DNA of 64,000 nt, from positions 310,001 through 374,000 of the forward strand of contig NZ_QLMI01000001.1 in the NCBI RefSeq assembly GCF_003259835.1, written 5' to 3'. Position numbers and translations under genes: made by a program. Origin of the DNA: Flavobacterium aquaticum. GTDB taxonomy: Bacteria > Bacteroidota > Bacteroidia > Flavobacteriales > Flavobacteriaceae. Shown here in pieces: positions 51,157 through 60,210 of this stretch. Every line of letters begins with the position of its first letter. Positions within the stretch are counted from its first letter, which is position 1. The notes under the pieces are model-generated. The model searched no databases. It saw nothing but the letters and a program-made list of their open reading frames with translations, and was not told the origin of the DNA.

Positions 51157-52029
51157 ATGAGCGTTTTAGTAAATAAAAATTCAAAAATAATTGTACAAGG
51201 ATTTACAGGTAGCGAAGGAACTTTCCACGCTTCTCAAATGATTGAGTACGGAACAAATGTTGTAGGTGGTGTAACTCCAGGAAAAGGAGGTTCAACACAT
51301 TTAGACAGACCAGTTTTCAACACAGTTAAAGATGCTGTTGAAAAAGCAGGTGCTGATACTTCAATTATCTTCGTTCCGCCAGCATTTGCTGCTGATGCAA
51401 TTATGGAAGCTGCTGAAGCGGGTATCAAAGTAATCATTTGTATTACTGAAGGTATTCCTGTGGCAGATATGATTAAAGCGTATGATTATATTAAAGGAAA
51501 AGATTGCCGTTTAGTTGGTCCTAACTGTCCAGGTGTAATTACTCCAGAAGAAGCTAAAGTGGGTATTATGCCGGGTTTCGTTTTCAAAAAAGGAACAGTT
51601 GGAATTGTATCTAAATCAGGAACTTTAACTTATGAAGCTGCTGACCAAGTAGTAAAACAAGGTTTAGGAATTACTACAGCTATTGGAATTGGTGGTGACC
51701 CAATCATTGGAACAACTACTAAAGAAGCGGTTGAATTATTAATGAACGATCCAGAAACTGAAATCATTATCATGATTGGTGAAATCGGAGGTCAATTAGA
51801 AGCAGACGCTGCTAAATGGGTAAAAGCTGACGGAAATCGTAAACCAGTTGTTGGATTCATCGCAGGAGAAACTGCTCCTAAAGGAAGAACAATGGGTCAT
51901 GCTGGTGCAATTGTTGGTGGAGCTGATGATACAGCAGAAGCTAAAAAACGCATCATGAGAGAAAACGGAATTCACGTAGTAGATTCTCCAGCTGAAATTG
52001 GTAAAAAAGTAAAAGAAGTTTTAGGGTAA
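51157..52029 (+). CDS. sucD: succinate--CoA ligase alpha subunit
   Basis: A 290-residue protein: [24 protein letters not shown] (CoA-binding fold), [32 protein letters not shown] and [10 protein letters not shown] with the phosphorylated His. It forms succinyl-CoA in the citric acid cycle with SucC, which is not in the window. A terminator follows 22 bases after the stop. Confidence 0.97.
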   Translation: MSVLVNKNSKIIVQGFTGSEGTFHASQMIEYGTNVVGGVTPGKGGSTHLDRPVFNTVKDAVEKAGADTSIIFVPPAFAADAIMEAAEAGIKVIICITEGIPVADMIKAYDYIKGKDCRLVGPNCPGVITPEEAKVGIMPGFVFKKGTVGIVSKSGTLTYEAADQVVKQGLGITTAIGIGGDPIIGTTTKEAVELLMNDPETEIIIMIGEIGGQLEADAAKWVKADGNRKPVVGFIAGETAPKGRTMGHAGAIVGGADDTAEAKKRIMRENGIHVVDSPAEIGKKVKEVLG

Positions 52030-52050
52030 TCTTTACTTCTTAAAAATATA

Positions 52051-52077
52051 AAGTCCTGAATTTTCAGGACTTTTTTT
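52051..52077 (+). terminator. terminator of sucD
   Basis: AAGTCCTGAA (52051-52060) pairs with TTCAGGACTT (52063-52072), then more T residues. Confidence 0.85.
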
Positions 52078-52143
52078 ATTTATAAAAATAAATTTTTCAA
52101 TTGAGAAATTTGTGTACTTTTGATTAACTATAAAAAGTAAATT

Positions 52144-52575
52144 ATGAAAAAAAGAGTTTTATTATTTGTGTCAATTGTATCACTTTCATTAACTTTCAAT
52201 TCATGTAGTAAGGATGATGATAACGGTTCTTCTACATCTGGAAATATTGCGGGGAAATGGATTTATTTAAAACAAGGAGAGATTGTTGGAGGAGAAGAAG
52301 TTCTATATCCTTATGAAAATTCTTGCTCTTCGGAAAATGATTTTACACAAATATATAGCAATGGAACACTTAGAGATGTTTATTACAATTCAACTTGTTC
52401 TGAAAGTATTGATAATGCAACTTGGACTAGAAGTGGGAATATGATTACAGTTTCTTATGGTCCAGGTGAAAGTTCTACTTCTGAAATAATAGAATTAACA
52501 TCAACAAAATTAAAAGTTAAATACTATGATGAAGTTGATGAAATTTATTATCTGACTGAGTTTCTTAGAGATTAA
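52144..52575 (+). CDS. lipocalin-like lipoprotein
   Basis: A 143-residue protein with a lipoprotein signal (LFVSIVSLSLTFNSC, Cys21) followed by a Ser/Asp-rich linker (SKDDDNGSSTSG) as seen in surface lipoproteins of Bacteroidota, then a small beta-rich domain (IAGKWIYLKQGEIV...DNATWTRSGNMITVSYG...SEIIELTSTKLKVKYYDE) with the GKW opening of lipocalin-like domains. Ligand unknown. Confidence 0.82.
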   Translation: MKKRVLLFVSIVSLSLTFNSCSKDDDNGSSTSGNIAGKWIYLKQGEIVGGEEVLYPYENSCSSENDFTQIYSNGTLRDVYYNSTCSESIDNATWTRSGNMITVSYGPGESSTSEIIELTSTKLKVKYYDEVDEIYYLTEFLRD

Positions 52576-52577
52576 AT

Positions 52578-52605
52578 AAAAAGTCCCGATTTATCGGGAC
52601 TTTTT
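52578..52605. terminator. bidirectional terminator
   Basis: AAAAAGTCCCGAT (52578-52590) pairs with ATCGGGACTTTTT (52593-52605). It serves the lipocalin gene and the convergent clpS gene. Confidence 0.88.
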
Positions 52606-52607
52606 AT

Positions 52608-52883
52608 TTATATAATTTCTGCACTTAATCCAGCATCTAATAATGCGGAGCATTGTGGTTTTAATTGGTCAATTGGACCTGTTTTAACCGTGCATTTGCC
52701 TTTGTAATGTACTAATAATGCACATTGCTCGGCTTGTAATTCATCGTGTTTGCAAACTCTTATTAATGTATCAATAACGTGGTCAAATGTATTTACATCA
52801 TCATTGTGTAATACAATTTCGTTATTAACACCAACAGCTTCTTCTACTAAAACTTCTTCTTGTACTTTTTCTATCGTGCTCAT
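52608..52883 (-). CDS. clpS: Clp protease adaptor ClpS
   Basis: A 91-residue adaptor: VLHNDDVNTFDHVIDTLIRVCKHDELQAEQCALLVHYKGKCTVKTGP is the ClpS core, with the NDD-N-T pocket that holds N-degron residues and the HxKG strand. It delivers N-end-rule substrates to ClpAP. The gap to prmA (52884-53017) holds short A/T-rich repeats of AAGTTCAA and a C/T-rich tract, and no gene. Confidence 0.93.
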   Translation of the reverse strand: MSTIEKVQEEVLVEEAVGVNNEIVLHNDDVNTFDHVIDTLIRVCKHDELQAEQCALLVHYKGKCTVKTGPIDQLKPQCSALLDAGLSAEII

Positions 52884-53017
52884 TTTCTTTACGTTTGAAA
52901 GTTCATTACAAAAATATTAAAAAAATGTTTCAAGTTCAATTTCAAATTCAAAAATCAAGTTCAAGATTTAAAAGAAATTAAACTTCTAACTCTAAACTCC
53001 CAACTTCCATCTCCTAA

Positions 53018-53851
53018 CTATTTCTCAAACTTCAAAGCAACCCAGTTGTTTCTTTCAAATTGTTTTATATAGGTTAATCCTTTAGACGTACAACTCTCTG
53101 AAATCACGGGAATGTCTTCTGTATAGAAACCACTTAAGAATAGAATTCCGTTTTCGTTCAAACAATCTACATATTGTTGCATATCGTTTAAAAGAATATT
53201 ACGGTTGATGTTAGCAATAATAATGTCGTATTTTTTTTCCACTAATAAAGAAGCATCGCCTTCGTAAACCGAAATATGTTTACAATTATTACGTTCTGCA
53301 TTTTCAATTGAGTTTAAGTAACACCAATTGTCAATATCAATAGCATCAATAGGTTGAGCACCTTTCATTTCGGCTAAAATGGCTAAAATGGCAGTTCCGC
53401 AACCCATGTCTAAGGTTTTTTTATTGGTAAAATCGGTTTCTAAAATGTGTTGAATCATCATGTGAGTGGTTTCATGATGACCTGTTCCAAAACTCATTTT
53501 TGGTTCAATTACAATATCGTATTCAGCACTTGTTTTTTCGTGAAATGGAGCTCTTACGTGACATTTTCCGTCTACATCAATAGGTTCGAAGTTTTTTTCC
53601 CATTCTTCGTTCCAATTTACTTGCTCAATTTCTTCAAAAGTATATTCGATTTTAAATTCTGGATTACTTAAAATTTGAATATCTTCTAATATATTTGTAT
53701 CCCATAAATCCTTTTGAACAAAGGCAGAAATTCCAGTTTCAGTTTCGATAAAGCTTTCAAAAGCTTTTTCACCCAATTCTGCAATCAAAATTTCACTTCC
53801 TAATTCAACTGGGTCTATTGTAAAATGATATCCAATATATATAAATGACAT
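53018..53851 (-). CDS. prmA: ribosomal protein L11 methyltransferase
   Basis: A 277-residue methyltransferase: N-terminal substrate domain, then FEPIDVDGKCHVRAPFHE, MSFGTGHHETTHMMIQHIL, the SAM motif LDMGCGTAILAILAEMKGA, and DIIIANINRNIL. PrmA methylates L11. The ATG at 53851 is chosen over 53869 because the -7 box lies at 53867-53874, so the longer start would overlap the promoter. Confidence 0.92.
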   Translation of the reverse strand: MSFIYIGYHFTIDPVELGSEILIAELGEKAFESFIETETGISAFVQKDLWDTNILEDIQILSNPEFKIEYTFEEIEQVNWNEEWEKNFEPIDVDGKCHVRAPFHEKTSAEYDIVIEPKMSFGTGHHETTHMMIQHILETDFTNKKTLDMGCGTAILAILAEMKGAQPIDAIDIDNWCYLNSIENAERNNCKHISVYEGDASLLVEKKYDIIIANINRNILLNDMQQYVDCLNENGILFLSGFYTEDIPVISESCTSKGLTYIKQFERNNWVALKFEK

Positions 53852-53866
53852 AACGTTAATTTTTTG

Positions 53867-53874
53867 CAAAGGTA
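53867..53874 (-). promoter_or_regulatory. -7 box of prmA
   Basis: TACCTTTG on the minus strand matches TAnnTTTG; it decides the prmA start at 53851. Confidence 0.48.
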
Positions 53875-53881
53875 ATATTTA

Positions 53882-53917
53882 CTTAACATACTTAACCTTG
53901 TTTTAATGTTAAGTTTG
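53882..53917 (+). promoter_or_regulatory. porin promoter with inverted repeat
   Basis: TAAGTTTG (53910-53917) matches TAnnTTTG. CTTAACAT (53882-53889) and ATGTTAAG (53906-53913) are perfect inverted arms 16 bases apart, the right arm overlapping the box, as for an operator or activator site. A direct ACTTAAC repeat with 9-base spacing also lies at 53881-53896. Confidence 0.45.
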
Positions 53918-53942
53918 CGCAAAATAAACAACAACATAACAA

Positions 53943-55160
53943 ATGAAAAAATTAGTAACCTTTTTATTGCTTGTAATCAGCTTTATTGCTGTTGCTCAAG
54001 ATGTAAAAGTAACCACAAAAGACAACGATTTAAAGTTGGCTGCACTTCCATATTATAGCTATGGAAAAGGATTAGGAATAACATCGCCAGATAGTTTATT
54101 TCAATTAAATATTCGTTTTAGAATGCAAAATCGTGTAACTTACATTCAAAATGAAGATGAGGATGCAGCTTATTCGGGAGAAATTAGACGTTTGCGTTTG
54201 CGTTTTGATGGTTATGTAGGTAATCCTCACTTTTTATATGTAATTCAGTTGTCATTTGCACCAGGTGATGTGGGCGAAATTCAAGATGGTGAAAATATCA
54301 ATATTATTCGTGATGCTGCTGTTTTTTACCGTCCAAATAAGCATTGGAGTTTTCTTTTTGGACAAACTAAATTACCAGGAAATCGTCAACGTGTCAATTC
54401 ATCAGGAGCCTTACAATTAACCGATAGAAGTATTAACAATGCTCGTTTTACAATTGATAGAGATTTTGGTTTTCAAGCGTATTATCTAAACGAAAACAAA
54501 GATAAATTTTCATACAATGTAAAAACGGCAGTAACTACAGGAGAAGGTAGAAACTGGACAAAATCTGCTGATGACGGAGTTGCATTAACTGGAAAATTAG
54601 AATTAATGCCTTTTGGTTCATTCAAAAAAGACGGAACCAATTTTGAAGGAGATGTGGCTCGCGAAGAAAAACCAAAATTATTAGTGTCAGGAGCTTTTCA
54701 TCAAAATAACTTAGCTAGAAGAACACAAGGACAACTTGGAAATGATTTATTCGAACAAAAAACTATGAAATCGGTATTGTTAGATGCGATGTTCAAATAT
54801 AACGGTTGGGCTTTTATGTCGAGTTATATGTCGCGTTCGGCTAAAGATCCAATCGCATTTAATCCAGATGATATTACAGAATTTAATTATGTTCCTGTAG
54901 GAAGTGGAATGGATTATCAATTGAGTTATGTTTTCCCAACAAACTACGAAATTATTGGACGTTTTTCTACTCAGAATATGCATGATGATATCAAAGCATT
55001 AACACCTGATTCTAAACAATATTCATTAGGTGTTACAAAATATTTATGGGAACATGCTTTCAAATTACAAGGTGAAGTTACGTTAAGTGATTTGAATTAT
55101 TTCAACGGAAGTAACAAACAAAATTGGTACGTTCGTTTTCAATTAGAAATAGGAATCTAA
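53943..55160 (+). CDS. phosphate-selective porin O/P family protein
   Basis: A 405-residue outer-membrane protein with signal peptide (KKLVTFLLLVISFIAVAQ) and the OprO/OprP barrel pattern: FQLNIRFRMQNRVTYI, IRRLRLRFDGYVGNPHFLYVIQLSF, FYRPNKHWSFLFGQTKLPGNRQRVNSSGALQLTDRS and a terminal strand NWYVRFQLEIGI. Relatives take up phosphate or polyphosphate, but in Bacteroidota the substrate is often unknown. The inverted repeat over its promoter suggests regulation. Confidence 0.88.
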   Translation: MKKLVTFLLLVISFIAVAQDVKVTTKDNDLKLAALPYYSYGKGLGITSPDSLFQLNIRFRMQNRVTYIQNEDEDAAYSGEIRRLRLRFDGYVGNPHFLYVIQLSFAPGDVGEIQDGENINIIRDAAVFYRPNKHWSFLFGQTKLPGNRQRVNSSGALQLTDRSINNARFTIDRDFGFQAYYLNENKDKFSYNVKTAVTTGEGRNWTKSADDGVALTGKLELMPFGSFKKDGTNFEGDVAREEKPKLLVSGAFHQNNLARRTQGQLGNDLFEQKTMKSVLLDAMFKYNGWAFMSSYMSRSAKDPIAFNPDDITEFNYVPVGSGMDYQLSYVFPTNYEIIGRFSTQNMHDDIKALTPDSKQYSLGVTKYLWEHAFKLQGEVTLSDLNYFNGSNKQNWYVRFQLEIGI

Positions 55161-55182
55161 GTTTTAAAAAAATATAGCATGA

Positions 55183-55216
55183 AGCCACAAGTCAGTAATT
55201 GATTTGTGGTTTTTTC
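55183..55216 (+). terminator. terminator of the porin gene
   Basis: AGCCACAA and TCA pair with TGA and TTGTGGTT around a GTAAT loop, with one bulge, then a run of T residues. Confidence 0.7.
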
Positions 55217-55260
55217 ATTTTCTGGATTTCCGATTTCTAAATTCTAATTTTTAAAATGCT

Positions 55261-55268
55261 TACCTTTG
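55261..55268 (+). promoter_or_regulatory. -7 box of the S1-domain gene
   Basis: TACCTTTG matches TAnnTTTG and lies across an upstream TTG codon at 55266, which supports ATG 55287 as the start. Confidence 0.48.
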
Positions 55269-55286
55269 CACTTTATTTATTTTATT

Positions 55287-56123
55287 ATGTTACATATAGG
55301 AGAGTTCAATACGTTAAAAATATTAAGAGATACTAAGGTTGGTTTATTTTTAGGAAGTGAAGAAACACAAGAAGACGATGTTTTATTGCCAAATAAATAT
55401 GTGCCGAAAGAATTTTCTATTGGTGATGATTTAACCGTATTTGTGTATTTAGATCACGAGGAACGTCCTGTTGCAACAACTTTAAAGCCTTATATTAAAT
55501 TGAATGAATTTGCCCATTTGAAAGTAAATTACATCAATAAATTCGGTGCTTTTTTAGATTGGGGATTGGAGAAAGATTTGTTTGTTCCTTTTAAAGAACA
55601 AGCGCGCCCTATGGAAGAAGGCAAGCGTTACTTGGTTTACATGCATATGGATGAAAAAACGAATCGTTTGGTTGCTTCGAGCAGAACAAATAAATATTTA
55701 TCTAACGAAAACTTAGAGTTAGAAAAAAACGAAGAAGTTGATATTTTAATTTCGCACATTACCGAAGGTGGAATCAATTGCATCATCAATCAAAAGCATA
55801 AAGGATTAGCTTATAAAAACGAAGTATACAATGATGTAAAACCTGGAATGAAAACTAAAGGTTACATCAAGAATATTCGTCCTGATGGTAAAATTGATGT
55901 GATGTTGAGAAAAGTAGGAGTAGAGGCAATCGAACCTTCTTCGCAAGTAATTTTAGACGAATTAAAATCCAATCGCGGTTTCTTACGTTTAACGGATAAT
56001 TCGCATCCAGAAGACATTAAAACGGTTTTGAAAATGAGTAAGAAGAATTTCAAAAAAGCCGTTGGAAATTTATACAAACAAAAACTTATCGAAATCAAAG
56101 AAGACGGAATTTATTTGATTTAA
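55287..56123 (+). CDS. CvfB-type S1 RNA-binding protein
   Basis: A 278-residue protein of the CvfB family: LHIGEFNTLKILRDTKVGLFLGSEE, an S1 domain at NYINKFGAFLDWGLEKDLFVPFKEQ, a further S1-like part (GMKTKGYIKNIRPDGKIDVMLRK) and a C-terminal winged helix (LKMSKKNFKKAVGNLYKQKLIEIKEDGIYLI). CvfB binds RNA and affects virulence genes in Staphylococcus. A start at 55266 falls inside the promoter box. Confidence 0.88.
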   Translation: MLHIGEFNTLKILRDTKVGLFLGSEETQEDDVLLPNKYVPKEFSIGDDLTVFVYLDHEERPVATTLKPYIKLNEFAHLKVNYINKFGAFLDWGLEKDLFVPFKEQARPMEEGKRYLVYMHMDEKTNRLVASSRTNKYLSNENLELEKNEEVDILISHITEGGINCIINQKHKGLAYKNEVYNDVKPGMKTKGYIKNIRPDGKIDVMLRKVGVEAIEPSSQVILDELKSNRGFLRLTDNSHPEDIKTVLKMSKKNFKKAVGNLYKQKLIEIKEDGIYLI

Positions 56124-56124
56124 A

Positions 56125-56409
56125 ATGTCAACAAAGAACAAAATATATCTTGTGTTAAGTATTGTCGTTTTATTAATGACGTTCGTTGGTATTTTTCAAA
56201 AATTTGAAACCATTCATTTTATTGGTTTTGAAACCGAAATCATTTGGATTCCTGTTTGGATAGGTGTTGTAATTTTACCTCTTTTAAATTTATATGAAAT
56301 TGCTGTAAATACGGATGATTATAATAAGTATTATTGGTTAGCATTGTTACTAAATGTAATTTCTATTTTCTTTATTCTGAGATATTTCGAAATAGAGTTA
56401 CTTTCCTAA
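56125..56409 (+). CDS. small three-span membrane protein
   Basis: A 94-residue protein with three hydrophobic segments (about 7-24, 38-58 and 70-90). It starts two bases after the CvfB-type stop and is likely co-transcribed. I do not recognise a family; the loop between spans two and three is acidic (NTDDYNK). Confidence 0.7.
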   Translation: MSTKNKIYLVLSIVVLLMTFVGIFQKFETIHFIGFETEIIWIPVWIGVVILPLLNLYEIAVNTDDYNKYYWLALLLNVISIFFILRYFEIELLS

Positions 56410-56475
56410 ATTTTTCATAATTAGTATTTAATTTAAATGTTTTATTATTACATTTGTATATACAAATATTAATTT

Positions 56476-57354
56476 ATGAATCGCAAGAATTTCATAACTT
56501 TACTTTCAGGAGGAGTCGCTATGGCAAGTATACAACCGTTCTATGATTGGACAAAAGGATTAGGAGAAGAAGAGGAGAAGATGCCCGTTTTATTCATCGG
56601 ACATGGTTCGCCTATGAATGCTATTGAAGATAATATATTTTCAAAAAGATGGCAACAAACGGGAAAGGAAATTCCAACACCAAAAGCAGTTGTAGTCGTT
56701 TCAGCTCATTGGTTAACAAAAGGTACAATGGTAACGGCAATGCCAAATCCAAAAACCATTCACGATTTTGGTGGTTTTCCTCAAGCGTTATTTGATGTAC
56801 AATATCCAGCGCCTGGAAGTCCTGAATTAGCAACTGAAATTCAAAAATTAATTACAAATCCTGCGGTAGAATTAGACCATGATTGGGGATTAGATCACGG
56901 CACTTGGTCGGTAGTAAAACACATGTATCCAGATGCCGATATTCCAGTTTTACAATTGAGTATTGATTATTACAAACCGGCAGCTTATCATTATGAATTA
57001 GCAAAACAATTATTAGCACTTCGTAAAAAAGGAGTTTTAATCATCGGAAGTGGTAATATGGTCCATAATTTACGAATGGTAGCTTGGGATAAACTCAACG
57101 AACCCGAATACGGATTTGATTGGGCTTTAGAAATGAATGACATCTTTAAAAATAAAATCTCAAACGGTTTTCATAAAGAGTTAATTCAGTATGAAAAGCT
57201 TCATAAAGCGGCTACTTTAGCGATACCAACACCCGACCATTACTATCCTTTGTTGTACATATTAGCACTTCAAACCGATAATGATAAAGTGGAATTCTTT
57301 AATGATAAAGCCGTTGGTGGTTCGTTGACGATGACTTCTGTGAAAATAGGCTAA
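56476..57354 (+). CDS. ygiD: LigB-type extradiol dioxygenase (YgiD family)
   Basis: A 292-residue enzyme: MPVLFIGHGSPMNAIEDN with a metal His, VVVSAHWLTKGT, HDFGGFPQALFDVQYPAPG, DHDWGLDHGTWSVVKHMYPDADIPVLQLSI and the C-terminal PTPDHYYPLLYILAL. The family is 4,5-DOPA dioxygenase-like with one iron or zinc. The N-terminus (ITLLSGGVAMAS) resembles a twin-arginine-type signal without the two arginines, so export is uncertain. Its stop abuts that of the convergent beta-lactamase-family gene with no terminator between. Confidence 0.88.
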   Translation: MNRKNFITLLSGGVAMASIQPFYDWTKGLGEEEEKMPVLFIGHGSPMNAIEDNIFSKRWQQTGKEIPTPKAVVVVSAHWLTKGTMVTAMPNPKTIHDFGGFPQALFDVQYPAPGSPELATEIQKLITNPAVELDHDWGLDHGTWSVVKHMYPDADIPVLQLSIDYYKPAAYHYELAKQLLALRKKGVLIIGSGNMVHNLRMVAWDKLNEPEYGFDWALEMNDIFKNKISNGFHKELIQYEKLHKAATLAIPTPDHYYPLLYILALQTDNDKVEFFNDKAVGGSLTMTSVKIG

Positions 57355-58536
57355 TTATTCGCCTTCTTCTGCATTAAATTTAAACGGATAATCGCCAAAT
57401 TTTGGAGCTAAACGTTTTGTTTGATATGTTTTACGAGTAAACTTATTCGATAATGCAATGATTGTAACAGAATCTTTATGAAGTGTAACCATAGAAGAAG
57501 TGTTTCCATGCCACCAACCGTTGTGGAAAAAGTATTGCTGACCCGTTTCAAATTCTAACATTCGAATACCTAAACCGTAGTTTTTAGTGCCTTTTCTTTC
57601 GTAGCTGTAGCCTTTGTACATTTCTTCCTTCATTTTGGTACTAAGGAATTTATCAGAATATAGCGCCAAATCAAATTTCAGTAAATCACGCGGAGTAGAA
57701 TAGATGTTTTTGTCACCATATACTTGATCCAAAAACTCAAAAGCCAAACGTAAATAATTGTTTTTGTACGATTGACTAACTTCGTCTTTTTTGTTTAAAT
57801 CATCAAAAACGAAAGTGTTTTTCATATCTAAAGGATCAAAAATCATTTCTTGAAGCACTTTTGGATACGTTTTGTTAGTCACTTTTTCGATGATTAAAGC
57901 TAATAAAGCATAATTTGTATTGCAATAACCAAAACGCGTTCCGGGCTTTGATTCTAACCCAATATCTTTCGTAGCTAACAAAGTTAAAACATCTTGATTG
58001 GTCAGTGTTTTCTTTTTATCCCAAACTCCTTTATCATCAGTGAAATAGGCATAATTTCTCAAACCACTTCGGTGATTTAATAACATTCTAACAGTAGTTT
58101 CTTCGTGAGGAAATTCAAGTAATATGGATTTTACAAGATCGTCTAATTTAAGTTTTTTTTGGTCAACTAATTTCAAAACCGTAACAGCAGTGATTACTTT
58201 ACTAACTGACGCAATATGTAAAGGAGTATCTTGTTTAATTGAATCGCCTTTTTCTTTATAAGCGAAGCCACTATAGTTTTCGTATAGAATCTCACCATTT
58301 TTTGCTACTAAAAACGACCCACTGAAATCTTTTGCATTGAATTTTTTATCGTAAAACGCCTCCATTTCATTCCCCATCCTTTTTTTGTAAATGGTAGTTA
58401 GTGGCGTAAAGTTTACGGCATATTCAGAAACATTACCTTCTTTATCTTTTAAGGTAGATTCTTTGTTTTCGTCGGGTTTATTTTGGCAATTAAAAAGTAG
58501 TAAACTTAAACTTACAAGTACTATTTTATTCAACAT
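57355..58536 (-). CDS. serine hydrolase (beta-lactamase family) lipoprotein
   Basis: A 393-residue protein with a lipoprotein signal (VSLSLLLFNC, Cys17). The penicillin-binding-protein-like fold shows S-x-x-K in HIASVSKVITAV (about Ser117), Y-x-N in GYCNTNYALL and HNGWWHG near the end where KTG or HTG is common. Relatives are D-aminopeptidases or esterases, or have unknown roles. No signal suggests true antibiotic hydrolysis. It overlaps the PH-like gene by 11 bases. Confidence 0.86.
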   Translation of the reverse strand: MLNKIVLVSLSLLLFNCQNKPDENKESTLKDKEGNVSEYAVNFTPLTTIYKKRMGNEMEAFYDKKFNAKDFSGSFLVAKNGEILYENYSGFAYKEKGDSIKQDTPLHIASVSKVITAVTVLKLVDQKKLKLDDLVKSILLEFPHEETTVRMLLNHRSGLRNYAYFTDDKGVWDKKKTLTNQDVLTLLATKDIGLESKPGTRFGYCNTNYALLALIIEKVTNKTYPKVLQEMIFDPLDMKNTFVFDDLNKKDEVSQSYKNNYLRLAFEFLDQVYGDKNIYSTPRDLLKFDLALYSDKFLSTKMKEEMYKGYSYERKGTKNYGLGIRMLEFETGQQYFFHNGWWHGNTSSMVTLHKDSVTIIALSNKFTRKTYQTKRLAPKFGDYPFKFNAEEGE

Positions 58537-58972
58537 AGGGAGTGTTCTTAAACGTAATATTTTGATTTAGGCGTTGCAATGTAGCAATAAATTCTTCTTG
58601 TTTTTCAGGTGAAATGTAAATATCATCATATTTGTTATACGTAATAATTAAACCAATATGACTCAATGCTGGTTTCCAAATAGTTGGTACATAAATTCCT
58701 TTATGATATTCAATTTTAGTAATTTTAGTAATATCGATTTTTCCATAAAATGGACCCGATTTCCAATGTAAATCTGTGTTTTCAATCTTGTAAAAAGTAG
58801 TTTTATATGTCCAAATTAGGAATAAAATCACTAAAAAATGTATCGAAAATAGTACTAAAAATGGCTCGTAAGAATCCTCAAAAAAAGCAGGAATTGTTAA
58901 GAGTAATAAAAATAATATTACCCCAACATAAATATATTTATTCAATTTACTTACTGCCGATTTGAAAATCAT
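58526..58972 (-). CDS. PH-like-domain membrane protein
   Basis: A 148-residue protein with two adjacent spans (about 13-30 and 38-57) and a C-terminal bacterial PH-like domain (TTFYKIENTDLHWKSGPFYGKIDITKITKIEYHK...VPTIWKPALSHIGLIITYNKYDDIYISPEKQEEFIATL). This layout resembles proteins such as DUF304/YdbS but is shorter. Function unknown. Confidence 0.78.
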   Translation of the reverse strand: MIFKSAVSKLNKYIYVGVILFLLLLTIPAFFEDSYEPFLVLFSIHFLVILFLIWTYKTTFYKIENTDLHWKSGPFYGKIDITKITKIEYHKGIYVPTIWKPALSHIGLIITYNKYDDIYISPEKQEEFIATLQRLNQNITFKNTPYVE

Positions 58973-58973
58973 A

Positions 58974-60092
58974 CTACAATCCTAATTTCTTCTTAGTTTC
59001 TTTTGAAATTCCATCTTTGTGTACCATAACCGAAATTGCTTTTAATTTCATGTAAGCCACACTCATATAGACATAACCACCGTTTGCGACTTTCTTTTCA
59101 TCGCTTCCCCAAGAGTTTTTTACTTTGTAATAGACATTTCCTTTCTGATCTTTCACAGTTCCAACAATATGCATCAAATGATCGTCAGTTGTCGTAAGAT
59201 TTTCAAATTCTTGTTGGCGGAATTCAGGTGTGATTTTCTTTTCGACAACAATTTCACCTAATCCCGTTTTATTATCTTCTTCTTTTTCTGGAATAAAAGC
59301 AACACCATATTTTCCTGAAAAGGTAGGTTCCGAAACATCACAATCTAAAGAAAGAGAATAACCATTAGCTAAAGCATTGTCAATATTAGTAATGAATTCA
59401 TCTAACGGTAAATTGTACATACTTCCGTTTGAAAAGTTATCTGGAATATTCAAAATGAACGGTTTGTAATTCGCTTCATGCGTAAACGAAGTTAAAGTCA
59501 CATAATTTTCTGGTTTAATTTTAGCGAATTCAGCAAATGATTTCGGCGTATAATTTTTGCCTTCATATTCAAATTTGGTTGGAATGCTTCCTAAATAAAT
59601 ATCCAAAACCGCATTAATAGCTTGTTTCCAATTCGGAGATAATTTCTTTGCAGGATTTTCAACATAAGTTTTCAACATCGCCTCTAAAACCGCAACCATT
59701 TCAGCATGATTGTGTTTGTTGACATCATCACCTAATCCATCATAAATACTATTTGGAACCAATCCATATTTTGCTACGCTGTTAATTACATCATGCGCCA
59801 AAGCACCTTCACTAAAATTAGCTTTTCCTTGACGTAAAACATAATTTTCTGCTTTTAAAGGATAAGTAGTTCTTGCTTGATACATTTCAGAAAGGTCTAT
59901 TTTCTTACCCGTTAAGCGAATAATTTCCGACTCTAAAAACGAAGAAGTAGAGAAACTCCAGCAAGTTCCCGTGATATCTTGAGAGATAACAGGTAAACAT
60001 TCCACATCATTAACTTTCTGAAATTCATAGTTTTGAGCCGAAGCCGAAAATAGTCCAGATGCAAACAGCAATCCGATAAATAAGTTTTTCAT
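58974..60092 (-). CDS. secreted C1-family (papain-like) cysteine peptidase
   Basis: A 372-residue protein with a signal peptide (KNLFIGLLFASGLFSASAQ) at its ATG 60092; upstream sequence is rich in Cys and Phe and does not fit. The active site is seen in DITGTCWSFSTSSFLESE (Cys about 45), DDHLMHIVGTVKD (His) and YYKVKNSWGSDEKK (Asn). The size and long insertion between Cys and His recall bleomycin-hydrolase-like aminopeptidases (PepC), but the signal peptide points to the periplasm or outside. Confidence 0.85.
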   Translation of the reverse strand: MKNLFIGLLFASGLFSASAQNYEFQKVNDVECLPVISQDITGTCWSFSTSSFLESEIIRLTGKKIDLSEMYQARTTYPLKAENYVLRQGKANFSEGALAHDVINSVAKYGLVPNSIYDGLGDDVNKHNHAEMVAVLEAMLKTYVENPAKKLSPNWKQAINAVLDIYLGSIPTKFEYEGKNYTPKSFAEFAKIKPENYVTLTSFTHEANYKPFILNIPDNFSNGSMYNLPLDEFITNIDNALANGYSLSLDCDVSEPTFSGKYGVAFIPEKEEDNKTGLGEIVVEKKITPEFRQQEFENLTTTDDHLMHIVGTVKDQKGNVYYKVKNSWGSDEKKVANGGYVYMSVAYMKLKAISVMVHKDGISKETKKKLGL

Positions 60093-60210
60093 AAATCTTA
60101 TTGTTTTGAACTTGCAATATAATGCAAAAAATGAATTATTTTTACCAAAACAAATACAAAAATCAAGGGCAAGTTCAAATTCAATTTTAAAAGAAAATAT
60201 CAAGACATTC

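Noticed and set aside
57355-58536. Antibiotic-resistance beta-lactamase
   Set aside because: Only the general S-x-x-K fold is shared; the lipoprotein signal and class-C-like motifs fit the wide esterase/peptidase group, with no Ambler-class features.
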